64,000 nucleotides of DNA from Flavobacteriales bacterium (GCA_020635675.1 JACJZJ010000002.1:868001-932000); one strand, 5' to 3'. Counted from the first letter of the stretch, positions 8,363-17,786 are shown. Notes: generated from the sequence alone by a model not told the origin. Numbers and translations: made by a program.

Positions 8363-9490
8363 ATGGCAACTAAGAGCAAGAAAAGCCAAGCACGTAAAAG
8401 CACCCGGAAAGTGGCCCTGATAACGGGGGTCACAGGTCAGGACGGCGCCTACCTCAGCGAACTCCTGTTGAACAAGGGCTACGAGGTGCACGGCGTGAAG
8501 CGCCGCAGCTCGCTGTTCAACACCGACCGCATCGACCACCTCTACCACGACATGCACGAGAAGGGCAAGCCCTTCTACCTGCACTATGGCGACCTGACCG
8601 ATAGTGTGAACTGCCTGCGTTTGGTGCAACAGGTGCAGCCGGACGAGATCTACAACCTCGCGGCCATGAGCCATGTGCACGTGAGCTTCGAGATGCCCGA
8701 GTACACCGCCAACGCCGACGGCATCGGTACGCTCCGCTTCCTGGAGGCCATCCGCATCCTCGGCCTGGAGAAGAAGACCAAGTTCTACCAGGCCTCCACC
8801 TCCGAACTCTACGGCGGGGTACGCCCCCACGCCCAGAACGAGGAGACGCCCTTCCACCCACGCAGCCCCTACGGCGTGGCCAAGCTCTACGGCTTCTGGA
8901 TCACCAAGAACTACCGCGAGAGCTACGGGATCTTCGCGTGCAACGGCATCCTCTTCAACCACGAGAGCCCGCTGCGTGGCGAGACCTTCGTGACGCGCAA
9001 GATCACCCGCGCCGCGGCCAAGATCAAGCTCGGCCTGCAGGACACGCTCTACCTGGGCAACCTGGACGCCAAGCGCGACTGGGGCCACGCCAAGGATTAC
9101 GTGGAGGGCATGTGGCTGATGCTGCAGGCGAAGAAGCCAGACGATTACGTGCTCGCCACCGGCAAGACCTACACCGTGCGCCATTTCGTGGACCTGGCCT
9201 TCGGCGAGGTGGGCATCAAGCTCGAATGGAAGGGGAAGGGCGGCAACGAGAAGGGCTACGACAAGAAGACCGGCAAGGTGCGCGTGGCGATCGATCCGCG
9301 CTACTACCGCCCGGCCGAGGTGGACCACCTGGAGGGCGACCCGCGCAAGGCCATGCGCGAGCTGGGCTGGAAGCACAAGTACGACCTGAAGGCCCTGGTG
9401 AAGGAGATGATGGCCAGCGACCTGGCGCTCTTCAAACGCGACGTGTACCTGAAGAAGGGCGGCCACAAGATCCTGCACCAGGAGGAGTGA
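8363..9490 (+). CDS. gmd: GDP-mannose 4,6-dehydratase
   Basis: The 375-residue product converts GDP-mannose to GDP-4-keto-6-deoxymannose, the first step to GDP-L-fucose. This short-chain dehydrogenase has the NADP-binding motif [11 protein letters not shown] near residue 20, followed by [11 protein letters not shown]. The catalytic Thr/Ser-Glu region is [10 protein letters not shown], and the Tyr-Lys pair sits in [13 protein letters not shown] near residue 170. [17 protein letters not shown] is the family's substrate and tetramer motif. The N-terminus carries an unusual Lys/Arg-rich extension ([16 protein letters not shown]) of about 16 residues before the first strand. Codon use is strongly C/G-ending compared with the adjacent Wzi-like genes. 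fcl follows after 55 bases. Confidence 0.97.
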   Translation: MATKSKKSQARKSTRKVALITGVTGQDGAYLSELLLNKGYEVHGVKRRSSLFNTDRIDHLYHDMHEKGKPFYLHYGDLTDSVNCLRLVQQVQPDEIYNLAAMSHVHVSFEMPEYTANADGIGTLRFLEAIRILGLEKKTKFYQASTSELYGGVRPHAQNEETPFHPRSPYGVAKLYGFWITKNYRESYGIFACNGILFNHESPLRGETFVTRKITRAAAKIKLGLQDTLYLGNLDAKRDWGHAKDYVEGMWLMLQAKKPDDYVLATGKTYTVRHFVDLAFGEVGIKLEWKGKGGNEKGYDKKTGKVRVAIDPRYYRPAEVDHLEGDPRKAMRELGWKHKYDLKALVKEMMASDLALFKRDVYLKKGGHKILHQEE

Positions 9491-9545
9491 TCGCTGAAGC
9501 GATCGATCCGGTAAGGGCGTATCATGGAACGCCCCAACATCGACA

Positions 9546-10487
9546 ATGATGAACAAGAACGACAAGATCTACGTGGCGGGCCACCGGGGCATGGTGGGCA
9601 GCGCCATCGTCCGCAAGCTGCAGGCCGAGGGCTTCACCAACATCGTCACCCGCACCAGCAAGGAGCTCGACCTGAAGGAGCAGCAGGCGGTGCGCGACTT
9701 CTTCAACGCGGAGAAACCCGATGTGGTGGTGCTTGCCGCGGCCAAGGTCGGTGGCATCCACGCCAACAACGTGTACCGCGCGCAGTTCCTGTACGAGAAC
9801 CTGATGATCGAGAGCAACGTGATCCATTCCGCTTACGAGAACGGTGTGCGGAAGCTGCTCTTCCTTGGTTCCTCCTGCATCTACCCGAAGATGGCGCCGC
9901 AGCCGCTGAAGGAGGAGAGCCTGCTCACCGGTTTGCTCGAACAGACCAACGAGCCTTACGCCATCGCCAAGATCGCTGGCATCAAGCTGGCCGAGAGCTA
10001 CCGCCGCCAGTACGGCTGCAACTACATCAGCGCGATGCCCACGAACCTGTACGGGCCGAACGATAACTACGACCTGAACAACAGCCACGTGCTGCCCGCG
10101 CTCATCCGCAAGTTCCACACGGCCAAGGTCACCGGCGCGCCCAGCGTGGAGGTCTGGGGCACGGGCTCGCCCATGCGCGAGTTCCTGCATGTGGACGACC
10201 TGGCGGACGCCTGCTTCTTCCTGCTCCAGCACTACAACGAGGAGCTCTTCGTGAACATCGGCACCGGCGAGGACCTCACCATCAAGGCGCTGGCCGAGAT
10301 GATCCAGGGGATCGTCGGGTACGAAGGTGAACTGAAGTGGAACACCGACAAACCGGATGGCACGCCGCGCAAGCTGATGGACGTCGGCCGTCTACATCGG
10401 CTCGGTTGGAGGCATAGGATCGGATTGCGCGAGGGGATCACCGCCGTCTACGCCGAGTTCACCGGAAGCGAACTGGCCAGGGTCTGA
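9546..10487 (+). CDS. fcl: GDP-L-fucose synthase
   Basis: The 313-residue product epimerises and reduces GDP-4-keto-6-deoxymannose to GDP-L-fucose. The NADP-binding motif is [12 protein letters not shown] (residues 9-20). The catalytic Ser-Tyr-Lys set is visible as GSSCIYP and [16 protein letters not shown], and [11 protein letters not shown] follows, all standard for this enzyme. Length equals that of the usual family (about 310-320). With gmd it gives a complete two-step route, so fucose is likely placed on a surface polysaccharide or on glycosylated secreted proteins. The 55-base gap from gmd has no promoter box, so the genes are probably co-transcribed. Confidence 0.97.
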   Translation: MMNKNDKIYVAGHRGMVGSAIVRKLQAEGFTNIVTRTSKELDLKEQQAVRDFFNAEKPDVVVLAAAKVGGIHANNVYRAQFLYENLMIESNVIHSAYENGVRKLLFLGSSCIYPKMAPQPLKEESLLTGLLEQTNEPYAIAKIAGIKLAESYRRQYGCNYISAMPTNLYGPNDNYDLNNSHVLPALIRKFHTAKVTGAPSVEVWGTGSPMREFLHVDDLADACFFLLQHYNEELFVNIGTGEDLTIKALAEMIQGIVGYEGELKWNTDKPDGTPRKLMDVGRLHRLGWRHRIGLREGITAVYAEFTGSELARV

Positions 10488-10552
10488 TACTTGGGCGGAC
10501 ACTACCCCGCACTGCACCAGGACACCTACTTTCGCCGGTCCGAAGCAGTGAC

Positions 10553-12133
10553 GTGCCATTCCGCCGGTCCATCCGCCCCTGGACGCCCTTCGTTCCGGTC
10601 CTCCTTGCCTGCAGCCTATCGGCCCAGCAGAACGATGTGGTGCTGGAACGCGACCACTACCTCGATCTGGAACGCAATGCGGCCTGCATCGGTGCTCGGT
10701 ACCATACCGGCCTGAAGCCTGTGATCGAGAGCCGGGCGGACCTGACAGGCGTGATGGGCTACCGCAAGGACACCACCAGGCGGTATTACTGGCTTACAGA
10801 ACTGTTGTTCCGTCGGCATCTCCTCGTGTTCAACAAGGGTGATGTCCATCTGCGTGCCGACCCCATGTTCAGTCTCGAGCTTGGGCAGGACTTCCGGGAC
10901 CAGACCGAGTTCTCCGACACCACGCGCTTCTACCAGAATACCCGTGGTTTCTGGGTCAGTGGTGACATCGGTCCGCGGGTCTCCTTCCAAACGGCGTTCC
11001 ACGAGAACCAGGCGCTCTACCCCCAGTACCTCTATATCTTCACGAAGAACGCGGGCGTGGCACCCGGCCAGGGTCGTGTGAAGCCGTTCAATGGACGCGC
11101 ATATGATTTCGGCTGGGCCACGGGCAATGTGAGCTGGAGCCCGCGGGGATGGTTGAACGTCCAGCTCGGGCAGGGCAAGCAATTCGTGGGGCACGGCTAC
11201 CGGAGCATGATCCTCAGCGACAACTCGAGTCCATTCCCCTATCTGAAGTTCAGCGCCCTCCTTTGGGAACAGCGCCTGCAATACACCACCACTTATGCAC
11301 GCCTTCAGATGCTCGAGCGACTGAGCACGGGTAGCGAAGGCGAACAGCTGTTCTACTGGAAACGTGCCACCTTCGATCATCTGAGCCTCTCCCTGGGCCG
11401 GGTGGAGGTGGCCCTGTTCGAGGGTACGATCTGGCGTGATATCGACCAGAACGGTGTGCGTCCGTTCAATGCGCTGGAGATGAACCCCGTGCTCGGGATC
11501 AACACGCTGGTGAACGGGTTCCGCGGTGATGCGAAGGAGGTCCTCGGCCTTGATCTGCGCGTGAAACTGACCAACGCGATGTACGTTTATGGGCAGGCCG
11601 TGACCGACGATCCGGGTAACGCGCGGTTCGGCTGGCAAGGCGGGGTGCGCTGGTTCGACCTGTTCCACCAGGACCTGCACCTGCAGTTGGAATACGATCA
11701 GGCCAGGCCTTTCCTCTACGCACATCGCTACCCTCTCGTGAACTACGCCCATCAGGCCCAGCCGTTGGCCCATCCTTTTGGCGCCTATTTCAATGAGGCG
11801 GTCGCGATCCTGGAGGCGCGGATCAAGGGGCACGTGCTCCTCCAAGGCAAGTTGAACGTGGGAACGTACCATCTCGACAGTTCGTCGACCGAGAACCATG
11901 GGGGAGACATTTTCGCGGCGGACGATGAGATGGGCACCAACGACGGCATCCTGAAGAGGCAGCTGGTCTTTCTCGACCTCAACGCGAGCTACCTGCTCAA
12001 TCAGATGTACGATCTCAGGTTCACGGTGGGTTACATGATGCGTGATCTGACCCCGGCGCCGGACCAGCTCAACTCGGGCTATCTGTACTTCGCGCTGCGA
12101 ACGCCCATCTTCAACCGCTACTATGATTTCTAA
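10553..12133 (+). CDS. Wzi-like outer-membrane capsule/exopolysaccharide protein (copy 1)
   Basis: The 526-residue product has a signal peptide (PFVPVLLACSLSAQ) and a beta-barrel pattern of alternating aromatic strands. It carries the block LNVQLGQGKQFVGHGYRSMILSDNSSPFPYLKF that marks Wzi-type capsule-assembly proteins and their Bacteroidota relatives such as RemB-like motility proteins. E. coli Wzi is an outer-membrane lectin that anchors capsule; whether this homolog does so is inference. The GTG at 10553 is chosen because it starts the signal peptide. A near-consensus promoter (TACTTTCG, one mismatch) lies at 10527-10534. The gene abuts the WecA-like transferase, and a paralog lies on that gene's other side. 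Confidence 0.72.
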   Translation: MPFRRSIRPWTPFVPVLLACSLSAQQNDVVLERDHYLDLERNAACIGARYHTGLKPVIESRADLTGVMGYRKDTTRRYYWLTELLFRRHLLVFNKGDVHLRADPMFSLELGQDFRDQTEFSDTTRFYQNTRGFWVSGDIGPRVSFQTAFHENQALYPQYLYIFTKNAGVAPGQGRVKPFNGRAYDFGWATGNVSWSPRGWLNVQLGQGKQFVGHGYRSMILSDNSSPFPYLKFSALLWEQRLQYTTTYARLQMLERLSTGSEGEQLFYWKRATFDHLSLSLGRVEVALFEGTIWRDIDQNGVRPFNALEMNPVLGINTLVNGFRGDAKEVLGLDLRVKLTNAMYVYGQAVTDDPGNARFGWQGGVRWFDLFHQDLHLQLEYDQARPFLYAHRYPLVNYAHQAQPLAHPFGAYFNEAVAILEARIKGHVLLQGKLNVGTYHLDSSSTENHGGDIFAADDEMGTNDGILKRQLVFLDLNASYLLNQMYDLRFTVGYMMRDLTPAPDQLNSGYLYFALRTPIFNRYYDF

Positions 12134-13258
12134 GTGGATTTGAGGGAGCACGACTACATACTCGTCCTGAGCTGTTTCACGGCCTTCGTGGTGGTCCTGT
12201 TCACCATGCCTTCCCTGATCAAGGTGGCCCGCATGAAACACCTGGTCGATGAACCTGGGGACGCACGCAAGCTGCACGCGCGGAGCGTGCCGACCATCGG
12301 TGGGATCATCATTTTCGCCGCCGTGATCTTCAGCTATGCGCTGTGGTTCCCCAAGGCCGAGCTCATCGGCTATCCCGACCAGGGGTACAGGGCGCTGTAT
12401 CTCGCAATGGGCGAGGCCTACAAGGACTTCAAGTTCGTGATCGCGGTCATGGTGCTGCTGTTCTTCATCGGAGTGAAGGACGACATCATCGGGTTCTCAC
12501 CGGTGAAGAAGCTGGTGGGCCATATGATCGTCGGCTACATCCTGGTCATCATGGCGGACATCCGCATCACCAGCATGCACGGCCTGTTCGGTGTCTATGG
12601 CTTGAGCCAGCCGATCAGTATCGCGTTCTCCCTGTTCACCTACGTCGTACTGGTCAATGCGTTCAACCTGATAGACGGTGTGGACGGGTTGGCCGGTGGG
12701 ATCGGGCTGATCGCTTCGTTCGTCTACGGCGTCTGGTTGTACATGGCGGGGGATGTTGCCACGGCCTTGCTTGCGATGGTGCTGGCCGGCGCTCTCGCAG
12801 GGTTCCTCGTGTTCAATCTCCACCCGGCGAGGGTGTTCATGGGCGATAGCGGGTCACTGATCATCGGGGCCATCGTCTCGGTGCTGGCGATGAAGGTGGT
12901 GGACCACGATGTCACGCATCTGCCGGAATACCTGCGCCGCGTGCCCACTCCGGTGTTCGCCATGGCGGTCATAGCGTATCCGCTGGTGGACACGTTCCGG
13001 ATCTTCATCCACCGCTCGGCACGGGGCGTTTCCCCTTTCGCGGCGGACAAGAACCACATCCACCACCGACTGATGGCGCTCGGCGTGGGACACCGGGGAA
13101 CGACGGCCCTGCTCTATACGTACTCGGTGTTGATCATCGCGCTCAGCCTGTTGACACGGTCCTGGCATCCCAACATCGGCATGATGGTCCTGGCGTCCAC
13201 GGCGCTGGTATTGGCCTTGCTGCCCTTTGCCATTCCCCTTCCAAGGCCGCGCATATGA
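12134..13258 (+). CDS. WecA/MraY-family undecaprenyl-phosphate sugar-1-phosphate transferase
   Basis: The 374-residue, roughly ten-helix membrane enzyme belongs to glycosyltransferase family 4 (polyprenyl-phosphate N-acetylhexosamine-1-phosphate transferases), which start lipid-linked glycan assembly on the inner membrane. Visible family motifs are KLHARSVPTIGGI, the metal-binding GVKDDIIG, VNAFNLIDGVDGLAGG, FMGDSGSL, and the C-terminal loop DKNHIHHRLM typical of WecA rather than MraY. The sugar is probably GlcNAc-1-phosphate or a relative, by family. GTG at 12134 follows the preceding TAA directly, and ATGA overlaps the next gene, so the three genes from 10553 to 14856 read as one operon. 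Confidence 0.92.
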   Translation: MDLREHDYILVLSCFTAFVVVLFTMPSLIKVARMKHLVDEPGDARKLHARSVPTIGGIIIFAAVIFSYALWFPKAELIGYPDQGYRALYLAMGEAYKDFKFVIAVMVLLFFIGVKDDIIGFSPVKKLVGHMIVGYILVIMADIRITSMHGLFGVYGLSQPISIAFSLFTYVVLVNAFNLIDGVDGLAGGIGLIASFVYGVWLYMAGDVATALLAMVLAGALAGFLVFNLHPARVFMGDSGSLIIGAIVSVLAMKVVDHDVTHLPEYLRRVPTPVFAMAVIAYPLVDTFRIFIHRSARGVSPFAADKNHIHHRLMALGVGHRGTTALLYTYSVLIIALSLLTRSWHPNIGMMVLASTALVLALLPFAIPLPRPRI

Positions 13259-14856
13259 GGGGTTGGGCATGCATGGCAGCGATCGGCCTGGGTCTGGGTG
13301 CCGCCGGGCAACCGGGCCTGTTCCCCTTGGGCCGGACCATGGAGGCTCCATTCGCCGCGGGGCTGCATCACTACAAGGCCAGGGTCCATACGGCATTCCG
13401 GCCATTGTTGAAGTCCGATATATCCACCGTAAAGGACGCGGACAGCCTTCCCGCGTCGTCCGTGCTGCCCATCCTGGACCGCTGGGCGACCGGAACGGGT
13501 CGCAAGTTCCGTGGGTCGCCGCTGGTCGATGCGGTCGGGGGCCTGTCCGCCGGTCAGGGCACGAACGTCGTGCATCGCACCGGGGCGGGGCTCTGGTTGG
13601 AATACGATCCGCACCCTGCGGTCTCCCTGCACCTGGACGGCATGGCGTGGAACGAGCGGTTCCCCGAACATCTTGACACGCTCGTCCGCCACACGCAAGT
13701 GGCGCCCGGAGAAGGCTATGCCTACGGAAAGGGACCGGCCTTCTCCCACTACGACTGGAGCGCCCATGTCAGTTGGACAACAGGCAAGTATTTCAACATC
13801 ACCTTGGGCCGGGGCAAGAACTTCATCGGTGAAGGCTACCGATCGCTCATGCTGTCCGACAATGCGTACGGCTATCCCTACCTGCGTATCACCACCACCG
13901 CCTGGAAGGTGCGCTACACGAACCTCTATACCCTGATGTCGGACATCCGACAGTCCGAAGGCGATCCGAACAGTTTCCGGAAGAAGGCGGCCGCCATCCA
14001 CTACCTGGACCTTGACATCTACAAGGACCGGGTGAACATCGGGCTTTTCGAGGCGATCGTCTGGCAGGACGATCAGCACGGTTATCCACGCGGCTATGAC
14101 TTCAACTATTGGAATCCGATCCTGTTCTACCGTCCGGTGGAGTACCAGGTAGGGTCGCCGGACAACGCTCTGCTCGGCTTTGCGCTGAACATCAAGGTCA
14201 GGCGCAACACCTTGTTCTACTCCCAATTGGTCTTTGACGAGTTCCTGCTCAACGAGGTGCGTTCAGGGAATGGTTGGTTCGCGAACAAGCAGGCCTTCCA
14301 GCTCGGACTGATGGCCTACAACGCGTTCCACCGGCCGGGCTTCGACATCCGATTGGAGTTCGACTATGTGCGCCCGTTCACCTACTCGCACGAGGATACG
14401 CGGCAGAACTATGCGCACTTCAACGAACCCCTGGCACATCCGTACGGGGCGAATTGCCAGGAGGCACTGACGATCGTGGAGCAGCGTGCCGGGCGCTGGT
14501 CGTTCCGCGAGCATTTCAGCTTTGCCGTGCTCGGGGCCGATACGGGCGGATACAACCTCGGCAATGACATTTTCGCCACGCCGGACGATCGTCCACCACG
14601 TGATGCGGAGGGCCGCAGGCAGAACTACGGGTACTACTTGGGCGGCCCGCGGCCGGTGCGGTTGATATACAATGAACTCCGGGCGGGCTATGCCCTGCTG
14701 GCGCGAGCCGGCCTGAGCCTGGAGGCCTCCTATATCTTCCGGTCGAGCACGCCGACGGAAGGAGATCCGATGCTCACCCATACGGTGATGCTCGGCCTGG
14801 TCTGTCGCTTCCACGACCGATACGTCGATCAGGCCGCGCGCTCCACGCCGCGATGA
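13255..14856 (+). CDS. Wzi-like outer-membrane protein (copy 2)
   Basis: The 533-residue product begins with a signal peptide (MRGWACMAAIGLGLGAAGQ) and is a paralog of the gene at 10553. The shared block reads FNITLGRGKNFIGEGYRSLMLSDNAYGYPYLR, with later FDYVRPFTYSHED and LAHPYGANCQEA equivalents (copy 1: YDQARPFLYAHRY, LAHPFGAYFNEA). Both end in an aromatic strand suited to outer-membrane insertion. The ATG overlaps the WecA-like stop by 4 bases. Two diverged copies on either side of a lipid-linked sugar transferase suggest a role in attaching or exporting a glycan, but neither has a known partner here. Confidence 0.7.
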   Translation: MRGWACMAAIGLGLGAAGQPGLFPLGRTMEAPFAAGLHHYKARVHTAFRPLLKSDISTVKDADSLPASSVLPILDRWATGTGRKFRGSPLVDAVGGLSAGQGTNVVHRTGAGLWLEYDPHPAVSLHLDGMAWNERFPEHLDTLVRHTQVAPGEGYAYGKGPAFSHYDWSAHVSWTTGKYFNITLGRGKNFIGEGYRSLMLSDNAYGYPYLRITTTAWKVRYTNLYTLMSDIRQSEGDPNSFRKKAAAIHYLDLDIYKDRVNIGLFEAIVWQDDQHGYPRGYDFNYWNPILFYRPVEYQVGSPDNALLGFALNIKVRRNTLFYSQLVFDEFLLNEVRSGNGWFANKQAFQLGLMAYNAFHRPGFDIRLEFDYVRPFTYSHEDTRQNYAHFNEPLAHPYGANCQEALTIVEQRAGRWSFREHFSFAVLGADTGGYNLGNDIFATPDDRPPRDAEGRRQNYGYYLGGPRPVRLIYNELRAGYALLARAGLSLEASYIFRSSTPTEGDPMLTHTVMLGLVCRFHDRYVDQAARSTPR

Positions 14857-14877
14857 GCGGCACATGAAGACAACGGC

Positions 14878-14885
14878 TATTTTTG
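14878..14885 (+). promoter_or_regulatory. TAnnTTTG promoter box for the cytochrome oxidase cluster
   Basis: TATTTTTG matches the consensus exactly. It lies just after the Wzi-like copy 2 stop and 13 bases before the GTG start of cyoE. It is the only such box seen ahead of the oxidase assembly genes, which then run with gaps of a few tens of bases or overlaps. Confidence 0.5.
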
Positions 14886-14898
14886 CGGCCGCCGAACC

Positions 14899-15795
14899 GT
14901 GTCCCGCCCCGCTGCTTCATACGCATCCAGTTCCTTCGGTGCCCGCCTGCGCGACGTGGCCCTGCTGTTCAAGCTGCGGCTCTCAGGCCTGGTGGTGTTC
15001 TCGGCACTGCTGGGCTATCAGATGGGATGGGCCGATGGCGGCTTCGATCCAGCCGGTCTGCTGGTCCTGGCCTTCGCCGGCCTACTGGTGACCGGCGCTT
15101 CCAATGCGTTCAACCAGGCCCTGGAAGTGGAGACCGATGCACGGATGCTCCGCACCGCTGACCGGCCATTGGTCCGCGGCACGATGGCAATGCGTACCGC
15201 CCTGGTCCTGGCCACGGTGGCGGGCATCGCCGGTGTGGCCCTGCTCGCCGCCGCTTTCGGTCCGCTCACGGCCGTGCTGGGCATGCTTTCCCTTGTGATG
15301 TACGTGGCGTTGTACACGCCCATGAAACGCCATACGCCTTGGGCCGTGCTGGTCGGCGCCTTTCCCGGCGCCTTCCCCCCCCTGCTGGGCTACGTGGCGG
15401 CCACCGGTCATTTCGGGCTGGGCCCCGGGTTGTTGTTCGCCATGCAGTTCATGTGGCAATTCCCCCATTTCTGGTCGATCGCCTGGCTTGTGGAGGAGGA
15501 CTATGCGCGCGCAGGGTTCCATCTACTGCCCTCCCGGGGTGGTTCGGACCCCCAAAGTGCCTTCCTCATCCTCGTCTACACCCTTTTCGTTATCCCCGTT
15601 GGCATGCTGCCCTGGGTGTTCGGTCTTAGCGGACAGTGGAGCATGTGGGTCGCGGTAGGTGCCGGACTCTGGATGTTGTGGCCCGCCTTCCGCTTGTTCC
15701 GTTCGTTGGACAAACGGGATGCACGCCGGCTCATGTTCGCGAGCTTCCTCTACCTGCCGGTGGTGCAGCTGGCCTATGTCATCGACCGCACATGA
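14899..15795 (+). CDS. cyoE: Protoheme IX farnesyltransferase (heme O synthase)
   Basis: The 298-residue UbiA-family membrane enzyme adds a farnesyl group to heme B to make heme O for heme-copper oxidases. The Asp-rich prenyl-diphosphate site appears as NQALEVETDARMLRTADRPLV near residue 75, and the second conserved stretch is YTPMKRHTPWAVLVGAFPGAFPPLLGY. HFWSIAWLVEEDYARAG is also typical. The start is a GTG 13 bases after a promoter box, with the first helix beginning at about residue 20. Its stop overlaps the ATG of the following subunit III-type gene, linking heme supply to oxidase subunit genes. Confidence 0.94.
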   Translation: MSRPAASYASSSFGARLRDVALLFKLRLSGLVVFSALLGYQMGWADGGFDPAGLLVLAFAGLLVTGASNAFNQALEVETDARMLRTADRPLVRGTMAMRTALVLATVAGIAGVALLAAAFGPLTAVLGMLSLVMYVALYTPMKRHTPWAVLVGAFPGAFPPLLGYVAATGHFGLGPGLLFAMQFMWQFPHFWSIAWLVEEDYARAGFHLLPSRGGSDPQSAFLILVYTLFVIPVGMLPWVFGLSGQWSMWVAVGAGLWMLWPAFRLFRSLDKRDARRLMFASFLYLPVVQLAYVIDRT

Positions 15796-16529
15796 ACCCT
15801 GCTGAAGGAACATCGGGGTCGCACGAAAGGCCCCTGGAAGGGAGGAGGATGAGCACACGACGGATGCTCACGTATCTGCTGCTCTTCGCCATCGTCATGT
15901 TCTTTGCGGGGCTGACCAGTGCCTATGTGGTGAGCATGAGCGGCGGTTATTGGGTCCGGGTCCGTATCCCCAACGCTTTCTACATCAGCACGGTGGTGAT
16001 CATCGCCAGCAGCCTGACCGCTCAGATGGCCCTGGTCGGCACGCGTCGGGGGAGGCCGGATACCGCACCGCTCTGGTTGTTGCTCACGCTGATCGGAGGG
16101 GTGGGCTTCACCTGGAGCCAGTTCCGGGGGTGGTCCGAACTCGTGCAAGGTGGCAACCATCTCGTGGGAAAGGTCCTGGACAATTCGGGTGTCTATGGGG
16201 TCGATTACACGATCACCAAGAACGGGGAACCCCTCGTATTGGCCGATGGCATGTTCTACCTCGCTTCCGACGTGGACCACCGCCATGCCTTGAACGCGGA
16301 GTTGAACGAGCAGCGCAACAATGCGAGCTCGTACATCTATGTGCTCACCGCGGCCCACCTGACGCATCTGGCCTTCGGCCTGCTCGCGCTCCTGGTGATG
16401 ACGCTGAAGGCCTGGCAAGGGCGCTATTCAGCCGCTGACCATGCCGGGCTCTGGTCGGGGGTCCTGTACTGGCATTTCCTTGCCGGACTGTGGGTCTACC
16501 TCCTTTTGTTCTTGACCTTTGTTCACTAA
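15792..16529 (+). CDS. Heme-copper oxidase subunit III-family protein (first of two)
   Basis: The 245-residue product has about five membrane segments. Segments include LTYLLLFAIVMFFAGLTSAYVV at the start and AAHLTHLAFGLLALLVM and GVLYWHFLAGLWVYLLLFLTF at the end. The last pattern (YWHF-x6-W-hydrophobic) is the subunit III signature. The loop of about 60 residues between helices 3 and 4 is larger than in canonical subunit III. The ATG at 15792 overlaps the cyoE stop by 4 bases; an internal ATG at 15849 would remove the 19-residue soluble lead. A second, more canonical subunit III gene follows 22 bases later, a tandem arrangement seen in other Bacteroidota. Confidence 0.85.
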   Translation: MNPAEGTSGSHERPLEGRRMSTRRMLTYLLLFAIVMFFAGLTSAYVVSMSGGYWVRVRIPNAFYISTVVIIASSLTAQMALVGTRRGRPDTAPLWLLLTLIGGVGFTWSQFRGWSELVQGGNHLVGKVLDNSGVYGVDYTITKNGEPLVLADGMFYLASDVDHRHALNAELNEQRNNASSYIYVLTAAHLTHLAFGLLALLVMTLKAWQGRYSAADHAGLWSGVLYWHFLAGLWVYLLLFLTFVH

Positions 16530-16551
16530 CATTGCGGCCATCTGAAAGACC

Positions 16552-17409
16552 ATGTCGGGAGAAGCCACGAAGACCCTGAGCAACGACGTCCTTTGGGGCG
16601 GCGGCCGCAGTCCGTTCAGCATCAGCTACGGGAAGATGATGATGTGGTTCTTCCTGGTCTCGGACGCGTTGACGTTCAGTGGCTTATTGGTCGCCTACGG
16701 TTTCGTTCGGCATTCGACCACCGAGGCATGGCCCATCGGTGAGGAGGTGTTCCGGGCGCTTCCCTTTCTCCACGGCAGCTATCCGTTGATGTATGTGGCC
16801 CTGATGACGGCCATCCTCATCTTCAGTTCGGTGACCATGGTGCTGGCCGTTGAGGCCGGTCATCGGATGGACAAGAAGGGCGTCATCAAGTGGCTTTTCC
16901 TGACCGTACTGGGCGGGGCTTTCTTCGTCGGTTCACAGGCCTGGGAATGGAAGCACTTCATCCATGGCGGTGGAGGCTACATCATCACGGCGGAAGGGTC
17001 GAAATACTGGGTGCACAACGAAACGCACGACACCCATGATCCGGCACATGCCCCTGGATTCCACCTGGTGCAGGCCGAAACAGGCCACTACCTCCTGGGT
17101 GATCACGAACTGGAGGGCGAGGAGGCCATGCACGTGTGGAACGAGCGCGTGAACTATGTGGATGGTGCGAACATGGTGCGGAACGAGTACGGGCCACCGC
17201 AGTACGCCAACTTCTTCTTCTTCATCACCGGGTTCCATGGTTTCCACGTCTTCAGTGGCGTGATCATCAATCTGATCGTTCTGATCATGGTGATCCAAGG
17301 GGTTTTCCACCGGCGTGGCCACTACGAAATGGTGGAAAAGGCCGGCCTCTACTGGCACTTCGTGGACCTCGTCTGGGTGTTCGTCTTCACCTTCTTCTAT
17401 CTCCTCTGA
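16552..17409 (+). CDS. Cytochrome c oxidase subunit III
   Basis: The 285-residue product is the membrane subunit III of an aa3-type oxidase, which stabilises the proton-uptake side of subunit I. Evidence is MMMWFFLVSDALTFSGLLVAYG (helix 1), the GSQAWEWKHF turn with the conserved Glu region, FFFITGFHGFHVFSGVIINL, and the terminal YWHFVDLVWVFVFTFFYLL. The middle is enlarged by a His-rich loop of about 75 residues (HDTHDPAHAPGFH and neighbours), which could be periplasmic and metal-interacting. A near-consensus box (TAACATTG) precedes the start, but the gene is probably read from cyoE. Subunits I and II are not in the window. Confidence 0.92.
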   Translation: MSGEATKTLSNDVLWGGGRSPFSISYGKMMMWFFLVSDALTFSGLLVAYGFVRHSTTEAWPIGEEVFRALPFLHGSYPLMYVALMTAILIFSSVTMVLAVEAGHRMDKKGVIKWLFLTVLGGAFFVGSQAWEWKHFIHGGGGYIITAEGSKYWVHNETHDTHDPAHAPGFHLVQAETGHYLLGDHELEGEEAMHVWNERVNYVDGANMVRNEYGPPQYANFFFFITGFHGFHVFSGVIINLIVLIMVIQGVFHRRGHYEMVEKAGLYWHFVDLVWVFVFTFFYLL

Positions 17410-17410
17410 C

Positions 17411-17779
17411 ATGGAGCGCGACGACATCATCGAATACAGCCTCGACGCACACCACAGCGAGGAGGACGGCCGGAAGATCCGCGCCAAGATCTGGCGGGTC
17501 ACCGGCCTGCTGGCCATCGTCACGGCGGTCGAGGTCACCCTTGGCGCGTTCTGGCATGAATGGTTCCCCGAGGCCTGGCACCTGGTGAAATGGACCTTCG
17601 TGGTGCTCACGTTGGTGAAGGCCACCTACATCGTGATGACCTTCATGCACCTGGGCGATGAGCGCAGGAACATCCGTGCGATCATCCTCCTACCCTATGC
17701 GTTGTTCATCCTCTACCTGATCTTCATCGCGATCTGGGAGTCGAACCACGTGCATTGGTCCCTCGAACTGTTCCAATGA
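17411..17779 (+). CDS. Cytochrome c oxidase subunit IV
   Basis: The 122-residue product has three membrane segments and a soluble acidic N-terminus (MERDDIIEYSLDAHHSEEDG). It matches the prokaryotic COX4 family: TAVEVTLGAFW in helix 1, the TYIVMTFMHLGDERRN turn between helices 2 and 3, and a final helix ending IAIWESNH. This accessory subunit helps assembly of the CuB centre in related oxidases. It starts one base after the subunit III stop and ends 7 bases before the SCO gene. The frame is open upstream to 17315, but that part overlaps subunit III. Confidence 0.88.
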   Translation: MERDDIIEYSLDAHHSEEDGRKIRAKIWRVTGLLAIVTAVEVTLGAFWHEWFPEAWHLVKWTFVVLTLVKATYIVMTFMHLGDERRNIRAIILLPYALFILYLIFIAIWESNHVHWSLELFQ

Positions 17780-17786
17780 CCCCGCG

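Noticed and set aside
7640..9565. A long minus-strand frame of about 640 codons
   Set aside because: It is antisense to cysQ and gmd, and its Val/His/Leu-rich translation is typical of a shadow of GC-biased genes.
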